Origin: Cervus elaphus
Taxonomy: Eukaryota; Chordata; Mammalia; Artiodactyla; Cervidae
Direction of reading: 5' to 3'
DNA length: 64,000 nucleotides
Assembly (NCBI RefSeq): GCF_910594005.1
Contig: NC_057838.1
Span: 32,480,001 to 32,544,000 of the forward strand
The position numbers and the translations under genes are program-made. Every line of letters begins with the position of its first letter. Position 1 is the stretch's first letter. The notes under the pieces were generated by a model. The model saw only the letters and a list, made by a program, of their open reading frames with translations. It ran no database searches and was not told where the DNA came from. This document shows positions 9,690-20,938 of this stretch, in pieces.

Positions 9690-10150
9690 TGAGCATAAGC
9701 ACAGCTGCTGGGCTGGTGGTTTATTGTAACTAAATATTCATCAAAAGTGAGCACATTAACAGCTACACACAATAATTAAACCCAAATTAATTTCCTCAGT
9801 TAATACACACCACAGAATTAAATTAAACCTCACAGACAACAGGGCAGACTGAAACTATTAATCCTCCCATAAGCAACAATAATTATTTTTGCCAACATTT
9901 CTTTCGTTTGCATCTATAATGCTACGTTGCAATTTTTCACATACCAGTGATGATTCTCTGCTTTTTCAGATCGAGAACTTCATAGTATTAGTTCAAAGTA
10001 ATCTGTCAGCAGAAATTTTCACGGACTCAGTTTAGGAGTAAATTGTTAACATTTGGGGCAGCAAGGTTCATTAACGATAGTGCTATAATGTGCAATGGGA
10101 CCCACTGATTGCAAATGGGTGTGCAAAATTAACAGATATAAACCCTGTAA
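9690..10150. other. Repeat-free AT-rich block, candidate conserved non-coding element
   Basis: About 460 bp with no repeat signature and many ATTA/TAAT cores: CAATAATTAAACCC, AATTAATTTCC, GAATTAAATTAAACC and AACTATTAATCC. Its uninterrupted character between repeat-bearing flanks suggests constraint; regulatory function is inference. Confidence 0.3.
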
Positions 10151-10359
10151 ATGACTGAAGACTAATTTCATGTTATATGGAATATGCCTACAAGTCACAT
10201 ATGAAATACTTCAAAAATTAATATTTCTGTTATTTATACACTTAATGAGTAGCAATCATGGTTTTCTCTGGTTGGAAAATTATGTTTGTAAAATGTATTG
10301 ATATATATTTCAATAAATTGTTACTGGAGCTGTCATATGTGACTAAAACTATGCTAAAT

Positions 10360-10500
10360 CCTGGGACAATAGTGCAAAAATAGTCACAATTCCTTTCCTC
10401 ATAAATCTTGCTTTCAGTGGGAGACAGACAGACATACTTGCAACTAGAAACTAAATAGTCTGTGCCAAAAGTATATAATGCCTACTTCAGGAAATAAGCA
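10360..10500. repeat. Possible L2-like fragment
   Basis: A weak resemblance to the common mammalian pattern 'CCTCATAAATCTTGCTTTCAGTGGGAGACAGACA'-like text of old LINE2-type repeats. Low confidence, with no diagnostic end. Confidence 0.3.
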
Positions 10501-10536
10501 TTGGGCAAATCAGTATGAGATGGCATCCATTAGATT

Positions 10537-10625
10537 GTGAAACTTTTGGTAAATTGTTTAAACTCTTTAAACTTCAGTTTTTTCATCTGTAAAAATTGGT
10601 GTAAGGATCAGATAATGACAATATT
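10537..10625 (+). mobile_element. MIR SINE fragment
   Basis: TAAACTTCAGTTTTTTCATCTGTAAAA is the well-conserved MIR core in forward orientation. It is followed directly by a reverse MIR, giving a head-to-head pair of ancient copies. Confidence 0.7.
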
Positions 10626-10637
10626 TGCTACATTCAT

Positions 10638-10775
10638 TGTATGCTCTCTTTATGCCAAGCATTGTACTCAATATTTTGCATGTATCTTCTCGTTTTTTAC
10701 AGCAAACCTACAAGGTGAAATTAATATTATCAGTACTGTCATTTTGCATGGTTATAGAGGTTAGCTGTGGTACAC
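10638..10775 (-). mobile_element. MIR SINE fragment
   Basis: TTTATGCCAAGCATTGTACTC, TTTTGCATGTATCTTCTCG and CAGCAAACCTACAAGGTGA are reverse MIR landmarks. The open frame spanning this region is a shadow of the repeat. Confidence 0.8.
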
Positions 10776-10824
10776 AGCCAATGGAATAATAGCTGATTTT
10801 GAATTCGGTTAAGAGGACTTTGTG

Positions 10825-11032
10825 AGCTGTGCTTAGTCACTCAGTCTTGTCCAACTCTGTGACCCCAGGGACTGTAGCCTGCCACGTTCCTCTGTTCATG
10901 GGGATTCTCCAGGCCAGAATACTGGAGTGGGTTGCCATACCTTCCTCAAAGGGATCTTCCCAGCCCGGGGATTGAACCCAGGTCTCCTACATTGTAGGTG
11001 GATTCTTTACCATCTGAGCCACCAGGGAAGCC
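10825..11032 (-). mobile_element. Bov-tA SINE
   Basis: Nearly complete in reverse: GCTTAGTCACTCAGTCTTG, CTCCAGGCCAGAATACTGG, GGGATTGAACCCAGGTCTCC and CCACCAGGGAAGCC. Confidence 0.96.
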
Positions 11033-12177
11033 AGAGAGACATATTAACTATCAAGTTATTTTGCCAACTAAGTACAGAATTCAGACACAGACACTAGCAT
11101 AGTTCTCCCTCTATGTAATCAACAACCAGGAATCTATCAAAAAGACTAACCAGTCTTTTTTCTTCCCAACTACTAACTGACATTTTAACTTGTAGTTCAG
11201 TCATGACAAAAAAGCACGTAATAAAACTTAATAACAAATATGTTTTCTCCAGAGGATACAGTTCTACAGTTTTCATTCAAGCATATGTTATTTCTGAGAA
11301 GAAACATATGTGAATTTCAGCACAGAGCTGTTTATTGGCAACTGATTAATATTTCTTGGCTATGAGTTTAATGGGGAGTTGAGAGTTCTTATAAATAGAA
11401 TCTAGAAGATTGTCACCCTCTCACTGTTGAAATTTTCTTAAAGCAATAGAAAAAATCTGTGACTTTGGGCTAGGAATAATAGCTGCTAAGTAAATAAAGA
11501 GATTGGCCATCTATATGGAGTCCTGCCAAATGTTTTCCAAGAAGTGCTTTAATACTATTAAATAGATCAAAAAAGGATATAGGAAGAGAATACTATAAAC
11601 AAATTATAGAGTCCTTCATTGCATATGTTACTGACTGCAGCAAGATCAAACTCCCATAAAATGTTTGTATTGGCCTCACACAGTTAAATTGTTCTGACAG
11701 AGACTATTTGTAAATGCAATGGATTTCAGTTTTTATCTTCCCAAATGAGAATGATTAACCTCGTATCTGATGTATCAACTCTACTTCCTTGGCAGAACCT
11801 CCTTCCTCCTTCTGATTGTGTGTTTGGCTGCTTCTGTCATGTAAGAATCAGTCCTCCTTTCTACGTGAGAATCAATACTTGGTTTCAGTGAAGTTTATTT
11901 TTTTCCAGAGACAGCTACGATCTAGGCAAGATGGGCTTCTCATTTCACAGGCCAGGAGCAGCATGTGATCTAAACTTTTCAATTACTGTGAATTCCATTT
12001 TATTTTTTACTCTGTTTCTTCCCTTTTCTTTTTTGCTGAAAGTCCTGGTACAAAGGCATTCTCTTTTTCTTGCCTTTTTGTGCAAAGGGAATAAATACAT
12101 AGCCACAGGAGGTTCAGACAGTCATCTAGGGACCCAGGGAGAGCTAGCTGCTAGCTTCTAAATGTAAACACGACAAA
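11033..12177. other. Unassigned sequence
   Basis: More than 1 kb without a confident repeat or exon. Open frames here (72-76 codons) resemble no protein I know. Confidence 0.4.
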
Positions 12178-12239
12178 GAAAGGCAAAGAAGAAAGGAAGG
12201 AAGTAAAGAAGGGAGGGAGGGCGGGAGGGGAGGAAGAAA
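12178..12239. repeat. GGAA/GGGA-rich simple repeat
   Basis: A polypurine tract of about 60 bp with only one pyrimidine-containing interruption near GGGCGGG. Confidence 0.9.
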
Positions 12240-12584
12240 TTATGATCTCACTGTAATGATGGATCAAGTTTAAATTAAAAGCTGAAACAGCTGTAAACTT
12301 TTATTTTTACTATTATGTATGCCAAAAATTTCCCTTTATTGTTTAGCCAGTTTAAGTTGGCTTTTCTGCTACCTGAATTATGAACATTCTTATAAATACC
12401 ACCTTATACCAAAGCGTATAAGAAAGGCTTGTAATTCATAAATCTTTTTGTGCATGTGATGACTTTCCTTTTTCAGTTCTCAGACCTTTGAAGCCTATCT
12501 AATTTTCTTTCTCCCTTCCAATGGGTAAATTAAAACATTTAAATCATTTAACGACCCAACCTGGATTCTAGTCTCAGATCATTG

Positions 12585-12685
12585 CAGTTAACAATCAAGA
12601 GTATTAGTTTTGGAGTGAGATAGATCCTACATTTCCAGTGCAGCCACTTCTAGTTATCACCTTGAGATCAATGCCTTATCTTGGC
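12585..12685 (+). mobile_element. MIR SINE fragment
   Basis: GAGTATTAGTTTTGGAGTGAG and CACTTCTAGTTATCACCTTGAG match the 5' half of MIR, which is the tRNA-like region. Confidence 0.6.
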
Positions 12686-12717
12686 ACTGTCCAATTCTCC
12701 AATTCTTATTATGGAAC

Positions 12718-12876
12718 TGTATTAGTTTGTTTTGGCTGCCAAAACAAATTACCACAAATTTAGCTGTTTAAACAACATAAATGTGTTCTGTTATAATCTT
12801 GTGGATCAGAAGTATGATCTGGGTCTCTTGGCCCCAAAATCAAGGAAGGCATTTGCAGGATACATTCCTTCCTATT
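12718..12876 (-). mobile_element. MLT1-type MaLR LTR, first half
   Basis: It begins TGTATTAGTTTGTTTTGGCTG and continues CAAAACAAATTACCACAAATT and TTTAAACAACATAAATG, the reverse of an ERVL-MaLR (MLT1-like) LTR 3' end. The LTR is split by a Bov-tA SINE and resumes at 13061. Non-coding. Confidence 0.8.
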
Positions 12877-13060
12877 GGGCTTCCCAGGTGACTCTGTGAT
12901 AAAGAATCCACCTGCAATGCAGGAGACACGGGTCAGGAAGATCCCCTGGAGAAGGAAACGGCAACCCACACCAGTATTCTTGCCTGGGAAATCCCATGAA
13001 CAGAGGAGCCTGTGGTGTTGCAAAAGAATCTGACATGACTTAGCAACTAAACAACAACAA
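12877..13060 (+). mobile_element. Bov-tA SINE nested in the MaLR LTR
   Basis: GGGCTTCCCAGGTGACTCTG begins the element. GCAACCCACACCAGTATTC and GCAACTAAACAACAACAA close it. A small internal deletion lies between the tRNA head and the body. It is younger than the LTR it interrupts. Confidence 0.95.
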
Positions 13061-13316
13061 CCCCTCCTGTTGTCTCTGAGTGGGAGCTATTTGCTTTTCC
13101 AGCTCCTGGCTCCCATCCTGTCTTCAAAGGCAGCAAGAGCAGGCCAAGTTCATTTCATACCACTTCACTCCGACCCCGTCTGTCACATTTTTAGGGACTT
13201 TTGTGATTGTATTGGGCCCACCTGGAAAAATCTTTCCTTTGCAATGAAAAATAAGATTCACAGGTCCTGGGGCTTTGGACACGGACATCTTTGGGGTATT
13301 ATTCAACCTATTACAA
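13061..13316 (-). mobile_element. MLT1-type MaLR LTR, second half
   Basis: Continuation of the LTR beyond the SINE: CCAGCTCCTGGCTCCCATCC, TTGTGATTGTATTGGGCCCACC and GGACATCTTTGGGGTATTATTC, ending CCTATTACA. A 96-codon open frame here is a shadow of LTR sequence. Confidence 0.78.
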
Positions 13317-14079
13317 TAATATACACTCTCCTTTCAGGTTTGGAAGATTTAATGGCATAAACTACAAACTAATGGCATACACTAATAGCATAAACTGCAC
13401 ATAATAAGTAGATTTTAATTATAGGTACTATTATTAAACCATAAGGGAATAAGATTCAAATCAGTCTTTGATCTTCCAAATCAGGGTCTCAAGAACCAGG
13501 AAGAAGTGTATATACATAGTTAGCATTGCTTCTTTAACCTATTCTCAATCTGGTTTCCATGTGGTTTCTGTCCTTTCATTGCCATGTCCCTCCTTCCATT
13601 GCCCAGACTGCTTGCTGTAGTTCTTTCCCAGATGTGTTTAAACCCTTGACATGCTGATTTCCTGGATGGTAACAAGGCAAGCCTGTATTAATGCCACACA
13701 CTTCGATAAATTATTAAACCAACTGGCGGAGGATGTTAATAGATAAAATTACATGCAAGACACGTAAATTATTAACTTCTAACAAAAAAAAAAGCCTCTA
13801 AACTCATTTTTTATAAACATGTCTATTTGAATTCTACCTCCCTGATATTAATATAATCTTAATATTATTCTTTTTATTATGACTAAAAGATTTGAATAAT
13901 CTTTTAGTTCATTTATCACAATCAAAATTATTTTAAAAGAAACTTTACATCACCACTAAAACAATAACACAAACTGGTATAACTTGTTATAAGTAGGCAA
14001 TAACCAAACAAGTAAAGATAAGAAAATGGAAACAATGTTACTGGGGGTTATTGTTATTTGCCAATGCTTTTAATTGAAA
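13317..14079. other. Unassigned AT-rich sequence
   Basis: Contains the tandem phrase TAATGGCATA(A/C)AC repeated near 13351-13400 and otherwise no recognisable repeat or gene. Confidence 0.4.
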
Positions 14080-14169
14080 GGGACATTAGTTTTATTGAAA
14101 GTCCATGAACCCAAATATCCCTCAACAGATAATAAGCTCCGGTACAGTCATACAATGGAGCATACAATT
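14080..14169 (+). mobile_element. Old L1 3' region, first part
   Basis: GTCCATGAACCCAAATATCCC and TCATACAATGGAGCATAC are the L1 ORF2-end/3' UTR landmarks. The element is split by a BovA2 SINE and resumes at 14460. Confidence 0.7.
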
Positions 14170-14459
14170 AGATCAAATCCTGCTGGTGCTACTGCTTCTA
14201 ACTCACTTCAGTCCTGTCCGACTCTGTGTGACCCCATAGACGGCAGCCCACCAGGCTCCCCCGTCCCTGGGATTCTCCAGGCAAGAACACTGGAGTGGGC
14301 TGCCATTTCCTTCTCCAATGCATGAAAGTGAAGTCGCTCAGTCGTGTCTGACTCTTAGCAACCCCATGGACTGCAACCTACCAGGCTCCTCCATCCATGG
14401 GATTTTCCAGGCAAGAGTATTGCAATGGGGTGCCACTGCCTTCTCCAAGATCAAATCCT
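14170..14459 (-). mobile_element. BovA2 dimeric SINE with 12-bp target-site duplication
   Basis: Both BovA units are present in reverse, joined by CAATGCATGAAAGTGAAGTCG. The perfect direct repeat AGATCAAATCCT at 14170-14181 and 14448-14459 bounds the element (14182-14447). Low divergence and an intact dimer indicate a young, ruminant-specific insertion inside an old L1. Confidence 0.97.
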
Positions 14460-14850
14460 ACAAATCAAAAAGAATGTGTAAACTACAACCAAACCCTACA
14501 ACACTGATGAGTCTCACAAACGTGAAGTTGGCTAGGAAAAGACAAACACAGAAGAATACCAGTTATATGACGACACTGCACTGATGTGAACTTCAAACCT
14601 TGGAGAAATGAACCTGTGGTGGTAGAAATCAGGATGGTGTCCATCCCAGAGGCAGTGCCGCTAGGCAGGAGCACAAGGGAACCTCAGGGGCTGAAAACAT
14701 GCTGCTTCTAGTCCAGGTCCCAGTCACTGGCACGCTTATTACATGCAATGCTTCACACTCATGATCATACTTCTCCTGTATATATGACAGATTTCAAAGA
14801 CATATTTGCTCTTAAAATTCTCTCTGTAAACACATACACTAACAGTAAAC
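14460..14850 (+). mobile_element. Old L1 3' region, second part
   Basis: Continues the split L1: AACACTGATGAGTCTCACAAA, CCAGTTATATGACGACAC and GGTGGTAGAAATCAGGATGG match the L1M 3' end after the BovA2 insertion. Confidence 0.65.
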
Positions 14851-14883
14851 TAAATCTTGCTCTTGGATGGAACCTGAAAGGTT

Positions 14884-14909
14884 CACACACACACACACAC
14901 ACACACACA
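14884..14909. repeat. (CA)13 microsatellite
   Basis: A perfect CA run followed by an A-rich segment. Confidence 0.97.
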
Positions 14910-15099
14910 AAGAAAAAAAATGGAAAAACACTGCCTCAAGCCAGATAAATGATGATGACAATATAGATGATAGACCAATTGAAGGTCCTCCTTTGTAGGA
15001 TGATGATTTCCCCAAGGGTGAGTGGGTGACTTCTTCTGTACTTTCAGGGGACTCTGGGTCTTAGATCATAGCAGCTACCTCTCTGGACTCAACATGATC

Positions 15100-15245
15100 A
15101 TTTCCTAGCTTGCCTCTGTCTAGACTCAGTTCCTTGAGGGCAGGAACTGAGCCTTTAACTACAGGATTTTAGCACCTAATGGAATACCTGACAGGTGACA
15201 GGAGCTCCATAAATACCTGTGAAATGAATGGATGTGTATATGAAT
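15100..15245 (+). mobile_element. L2 LINE 3' end
   Basis: AGTTCCTTGAGGGCAGGAACTG and GAGCTCCATAAATACCTGTG, followed by AAATGAATGGATG, match the terminal part of mammalian L2. Confidence 0.75.
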
Positions 15246-15856
15246 TAACGCTAAGACATGGGGGACTGTGTAAAGCCGACAGAAAAGAGAGATTAAGGGC
15301 ATGCATCTGGCTGAGAGGAACAACTGCATATAAATCCTGACAGTAGCATATTTACAAGTTTGAAAAATAAAGGACTGAGGTACTAATAATCACTTGAAAT
15401 CCACTGGAGGACAGCTGCTCTTGTTTTGCTTTACAAGGCCTTGTGCTCTGGTACTGTTTACCATTTAAAGGGCCCAAGGTGGTGCTGGATCTGTATTGTC
15501 AGTAATGAAAGCAAATGTGTGAGCTGCTTGGACCTATTAAAGGTAAGTTATTTCAGGGGCATTTGGAATAAGTACACACAGAGAGGCAGAGCCATTCCTT
15601 TGCCATCCTTTCTGGGAATGAGTCAGAGAAATGAACATGTCTGAATTCTTTAGAGAAGTCCCCAAATGCCTTTCAGCCACTAGTTCACAATTTTTTGTTC
15701 TAGAGGCAGAATCAACATATTTTATGCATGTCATATTGAGTCTGATCTGAATTTAACAAAAGGCCCAGTATCCTTAACAAAGTTTCTGGTATTAAATGCT
15801 ACAGGAAAAACTGTACTGAAGCCAATTTCTATCTAACTGCCAGTAAAAAACTTAAA
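15246..15856. other. Unassigned sequence
   Basis: No confident repeat. A GT donor-like TTAAAGGTAAGTTA occurs near 15537 but has no supporting exon context. Confidence 0.4.
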
Positions 15857-16136
15857 AATAGAAAGAAGGAGGGTAGGAAAGAAGGAAGGAAGAAAGAGAG
15901 GGAGGCAGGGAGGAAAAAAAGAAAGAAAAGGAAAGAAAGAAAGAAGAAAGGAGGGAAAGAAAGAGGAAGAAAGAGAGAAAAGTGAAAGAGAGGAAGAGAT
16001 GGGTAGAAGCAGAGTGGGTGCAAGAAAGAGACAGAAGACAGAAGAGAAAAGCAGAAAGGTAGAGACAGAGAGGAAGGGAAGAGAGGGGAAAAGGAGATAG
16101 AGAAGGAAAGAGAGAATTAAAAAGAGGAAGCAAAGT
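15857..16136. repeat. Long GAAA/GGAA polypurine tract
   Basis: About 280 bp almost free of pyrimidines on the plus strand, made of interleaved GAAA, GGAA and GAGA units. The long minus-strand frames rich in S, F, L and P in this interval are artefacts of low complexity. Such tracts can form triplex (H-) DNA; whether this one does is inference. Confidence 0.95.
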
Positions 16137-16500
16137 GGTCATAAGAAAGTCCACAGATTAGAGGTTTTCCAAAGGGGAAATTTTTTTTTTAATTAGCCAA
16201 CAAAGTGAATTCTAAATGTATTTAATAATAAGAGATGGTGTTATTAAATTAAAGCTAAAGATGCTAAACACAGATCGAAGAAGGAAAGACAAATGATGAT
16301 GGGATCTAATTGCTTTATTGTCCTGTACTGTGGAAATTTTGCTCAAATGTTCAGATTTCTGAAACAGTCTGAGTCACAGCAAGAATCGAAGGAGGGAGTA
16401 GACTGTGGAGAAATGCACCAGACTGGAAAGTCATCACCAGGGAAGGTAGTTTGTTCAACATCCTATTCTTCAGATTTGCGAAAACATGAAATCAGAAACA
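16137..16500. other. Unassigned sequence
   Basis: No recognisable gene or confident repeat. Confidence 0.4.
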
Positions 16501-16514
16501 AGGTTATTCGTACC

Positions 16515-16600
16515 AAAGGACAAGAAACCTAGCTTCCTCCAGTGAATACAGCATGAAGCTGAATCACAGGTGACCCAAGAAGCGAGAAGGTCCTTGTGTC
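16515..16600 (+). repeat. Old LTR-like segment, copy A of a diverged pair
   Basis: AACCTAGCTTCCTCCAGTGA...CAGCATGAAGC is clearly related to 17073-17130 about 545 bp downstream. The text resembles the 3' portion of old mammalian LTR/MER elements. Confidence 0.45.
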
Positions 16601-17059
16601 TGTATTTCATTAGAGGGCCATTATAAAAACTAGGCCTTAGGCTAACAGGAATGATGTCATCAACTCAAACTTATGAGTCTATAAGTTCCTGGTACTTATT
16701 CATTATAAACAGCTGGCTACTAACTTTCAAAAGGAACTTTCTTACCCTTGTATGTGATTTTATACTACAGTTGAGTATGTAACTCAAATGGAACAAAACA
16801 ATTAAATAAACATGCTACATGATGTATATCTCCCAGTGGTAGACTGTATTACTATTTGTCAATTTTCTTTAGCATGCTCCTTCCTGAGGATGGATGATAC
16901 ATTCCAATAAAGTTGAACTCAAAATGAAAGGATGCTTCATTTTGTTTAAGGAAAAGAAAGAAGAAGTGATACACAGCTTTTCCAAGCAGAAGTTCTAGAG
17001 TCAGGATGTAAGTGCCATGTTTCTTTTCCCACTGATACAACAATCAAAATGCTCCAGAT

Positions 17060-17215
17060 AGAGGCTGCTCCAGCAACCTAGCCCCTCCAGTGAACACAGC
17101 ATAAAGCAGAACCACAGCTGATCCACAAAGAATAGGCAGTGCCTTTCATTGTATAAGTCATTGAGGTTTGGGGGGATAACAAATTAATTTACCCTGTCCT
17201 AAATGATACAGGACC
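17060..17215 (+). repeat. Old LTR-like segment, copy B of a diverged pair
   Basis: Homologous to 16515-16600 (AACCTAGCCCCTCCAGTGA, then CAGCATAAAGC). It continues into TAAGTCATTGAGGTTTGGGGG and CCTGTCCTAAATGATACAG, which resembles the end of old mammalian LTR-type repeats. Family not assigned. Confidence 0.45.
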
Positions 17216-17656
17216 CAAGTAACTGAAACAAAAATAAGGGTCAAATATATAAATGCATTAATTTGTCCAATCACTAGTTATTGAACATATTGAGATCCTA
17301 TGCTCAACTCTGGGGATATCACAAGTAAGAAAGCAATATGGGTTGAAAATTTTGAAGGAAGACCACACAGAGAGTTATAGCTTAAGCAAGACGTTACCAG
17401 ACAGGCATTTTTAGAGACTGCATTTCTAGTATAGTAGGTAGACTCACTCAAACAGAGTTATAACTAAAGGAGAGACTTTTTGTGATAAAACACTGGAAGG
17501 GGAGTTAGAAACAGAGTTGAAAGAAAATCTTCATCAACTTACTGAGGCATCTAGAGTAAGAACATTTAGGTGCTTGTGAAAAGATAACAACAACAACAAC
17601 AAAAGCTGGACTGGTGATTGCCACCAAGTCTACTTTTTTTGTCCTAATAAGATTTG

Positions 17657-17886
17657 ATCAGTATTTGGGGCCTTTCCCAGTGGATTCGTGGTAAACAATC
17701 CACCTGCCAATGCAGAAGAGGTGGGTTCAATCCCTGAGTCAGGAAGATCCCCTGAAGAAGGAAATGGCAGCCCCCTCCAGTATTCTTGCCTGGGAAATTC
17801 ACATGGATAGAGGAGCCTGGTGGGTTACAGTTCATGGGATCACGAAGAGTCAGACATGACTTAGTGACTAGACTACATCAGTATTT
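17657..17886 (+). mobile_element. Bov-tA SINE with 10-bp target-site duplication
   Basis: The direct repeat ATCAGTATTT at 17657-17666 and 17877-17886 flanks an almost full-length SINE (17667-17876) with GGATTCGTGGTAAACAATCC in the head and GCAGCCCCCTCCAGTATTC in the body. Confidence 0.96.
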
Positions 17887-18814
17887 TTGGTGTCATTAAT
17901 CTAAAGTCAAATTGCTATCCTGTCAAGATTGTGTATTGATGCCAATAATTTTCAATTTCACATTTCATAACCATCAAAAATCTATGCTTTATGAAATGAG
18001 TTTTGGAGCATTCAATGTATGTTCAGCTTAAAATGTATATTCAGTGACAGCAAAAAAATAATTTGTGTTCAGGGACATCAAAAAAATATATAGATGTAGA
18101 AATATAAAAGATACCAACTAATGTCTACACAAGACCTAGAAAACTATAAGTTGTTTAAAACTTAACCTTTAAATCAGACAGCGACTGTGATTAAGATGAG
18201 AATGACAACTATGATGTGACATTTATTTTTTTTAACAATGGGAGCAAGAGACAACTAATTGTTCATTAAATTCCATTTCATTGCCCTCTTTCAGGGTGCA
18301 GTGGAACACTTCTCAGCTTTTCCTGTAGTTACCTCAAGGTCATGTGATTGAGGCATGCTCACTGGGAGCATGCCAAGATGTATTTTTAGTTTATATGTTT
18401 TTGTTTAATTTCAAATCTACAGAGGAACCTATTCTCTTGACCAGTGATTTCCAAGACCTACTACTCAAGAGCATTAACTTTCAAAAACTTCAGAGAAGGG
18501 CTAGATTAGCAAAGGATACAAGGATGTGGGAAGCAGGTGCACTGTCAGAGAACCAGATAAAGACAGACAACCAAGGCAAACCAAAACAAAATACTTTTAG
18601 AGGAGCAACAATCAGATGCCAATCAAAATAGCAAGAATATTCTCATGATAAATACCTAAGAGTGTGAGCTGATTCAAATTTTATGTAACTTTATGCGTAT
18701 AAAATCAAAAAGAAACAGCTTAATTTTAAGTGGATATATTTCTAAGCTGTAGTGTAGACTCTTGGTTAAAAAAAAAAAATAAAATGTTTGATGACTCTTG
18801 AATCCCAGGCTTTT
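17887..18814. other. Unassigned sequence
   Basis: A-rich DNA with a short duplicated phrase (TTCAGTGACAGCAAAAAAATA near 18039 and TTCAGGGACATCAAAAAAATA near 18069). No gene is recognised. The 95-codon frame at 18344-18631 has no known motif. Confidence 0.4.
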
Positions 18815-19020
18815 AACAAATATTTATTGCCTTCTAAGGGCATTCCATGGTTTACCTCTTTATCTACAGGACAGCCCTAGTTGATGGGCATATATTCCTA
18901 AATGGAAATAGAATCTTAGAGATAAAGTAACATACCTAAAGTGCACACAACTGGGAAGAGATAGAGATGGGACTCCAATTCAGGTCACCTGACTCTAGCA
19001 ACTACACTCCATGGTCTATA
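18815..19020 (-). mobile_element. MIR SINE (diverged)
   Basis: TAGAGATAAAGTAACATACC, then GGGACTCCAATTCAGGTCAC and CTGACTCTAGCAACTACACTC follow the reverse MIR order. Confidence 0.65.
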
Positions 19021-20938
19021 CTGCCACCACATATTCCTCCCGTGGGGGCTAGCTAAGCTTGAAAAGCCATTTCACTTAAACAGATGAGCCATTTGCTTTC
19101 ACATTAGTACATTCAGGATAGGCTAAATAAGTGCCCAGAAAAAATTTAGCTAGCAATTATACCCTCTAACACCCCCAGGAACATTTCCTGAATATTTAGA
19201 GCTTTCTAAATCCTACTTTAGCACAAAAAGGCAAGCATGGAGTCTCTTAGAGGCACTAAAACATGCTGGCAATATTTCTGATGTCTACAAACTAGGTAAG
19301 AAATACAGAAGAAAAAACAACTAAAATATTTATGTCCAGATGAATCCGCAAGGCAGGGCAGGTAGGGGAGACAACAAACAAGAAAGGGAACCCTGTAGTA
19401 TCGTGTGGACCTATTATTCCCAAGATCCTTATTTAGGACCAAAGAGGAAAACATAGGGACCACAGATCAGTTTCATACCATGAATCTTCAAGAAGCTACA
19501 ATCACAATGAATAAATCCGTACAAAGACTGAGTGCAACTTTTTCCTGAGCCCATTTTCTCTAGCAAGATGCAGAATGCTTCCATCAAATCCATGGTGGAC
19601 AGAGTGCCAGTCTATACTTCATGGAAAGATGAGAGAAAGAGAATCCTGTGTTTGGAATTATCTGTCCCTATTGAAATTTCACACACAACTGAGACACAGT
19701 CAGCTGACAAAGATGTAGCTCTTTAATAAGAGGCCAAATCCAGTTCAGAAGGGGATGTGTATTGCTTCAAAACACCACCATTAGGATGGCATGTACTGTG
19801 CCTTCTTTGCCCCACTTTGAGGATAGAAGTTGTATGTTAAAACTTCCTGCAAAATCTTTTTTCAAGAGAATAGTCAGTGACAGCACCCCCATTAGAATTG
19901 GATATGAAACATAAAATGTGGAGCACTGATTATACCTGGTTTTCTATGAATTTAAGGTCATTTGTTTCTGGATAAAATCATCTAAGTATTAAAGGAATAC
20001 TTTCACTGAATCCCATGGGCTTTCATGAGCACTTATGCTGTAACAAACTTTCTTCTAATTTTATTCTCTAAGAAAAACAAATCAAAAACCTTCTTTCTTT
20101 CACAGATTCATACTCGGAAAGGTCATACTTAAATGTCTGTTATCTTTATCAATTTTACATTTTAAGATTAAAAAGAAAAGTATATTGGCACCTTTGTTAA
20201 TGCCTGTCCAGGTGCAGACAAGGGTCTTTGAAAATTTGCAATGGACAATTTATTAAGGATACTGAATACTGAAAATGCTTACTTTTTATGATTAGAAGGG
20301 ACAGCTTATTTGCTTATAGGTTTAATAAAGGAGAATTTGTAGTCATTAGAAAAACATATTGTATTGAAAATGTGAAAACACTGACAGCCATGATTGTGAA
20401 AAATTGAATTTAAGAGAACATGAATGGATAAAAATAAAATCAATATACACTTTTACCTGGCACCAAAGAAGACCATAAGAGTTCTTCACATCACAACTCA
20501 CTAGTGTGTCCAGAGGTCACAATCAGCAAGAAATGTGCTCCAAGCAATTATTTTTAATGAAAACTTTCTAAAGTTTCTGAGTAGTTTACTATCATTTAAT
20601 CAGAATAAACTCAAAGTTGTTTCTACAGTAACATCATCCTCACTCATGTGTACTCAAATGAGCCTTTCCTGAGTGGATGATAGAAGGGTATATTGCAACT
20701 TTATGTATTAATAGGATTATATTCCTTTATATACATAGATGTCAAAAATAATAGGTATCACATTAGGTGAAATGTGTAAGAATCATCAGAGGAAGGAGCC
20801 AAGCGATCAAAGAGAAGACACAGGGAGTTTCAAGTCTGAAAGGCATCAATCTTTGTCATTATTGCCTTTCTGGCCTGGGACAAGTCCATGCCTATCCCTG
20901 ATCTTAGGAACATCCTTTATATATCTAGACATTTAGAC
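19021..20938. other. Repeat-poor unassigned sequence
   Basis: Nearly 2 kb in which I recognise no repeat with confidence and no coding exon. Open frames reach 81 codons at most and lack known motifs. Confidence 0.4.

Noticed and set aside
13070..13360. 96-codon frame as a gene
   Set aside because: It lies within the MLT1-type LTR.
15530..15560. Splice donor TTAAAGGTAAGTTA as an exon border
   Set aside because: No paired acceptor or open exon supports it; such matches are common by chance.
15829..16154. Long S/F/L/P-rich minus-strand frames
   Set aside because: They are translations of the polypurine tract; low complexity explains their openness.
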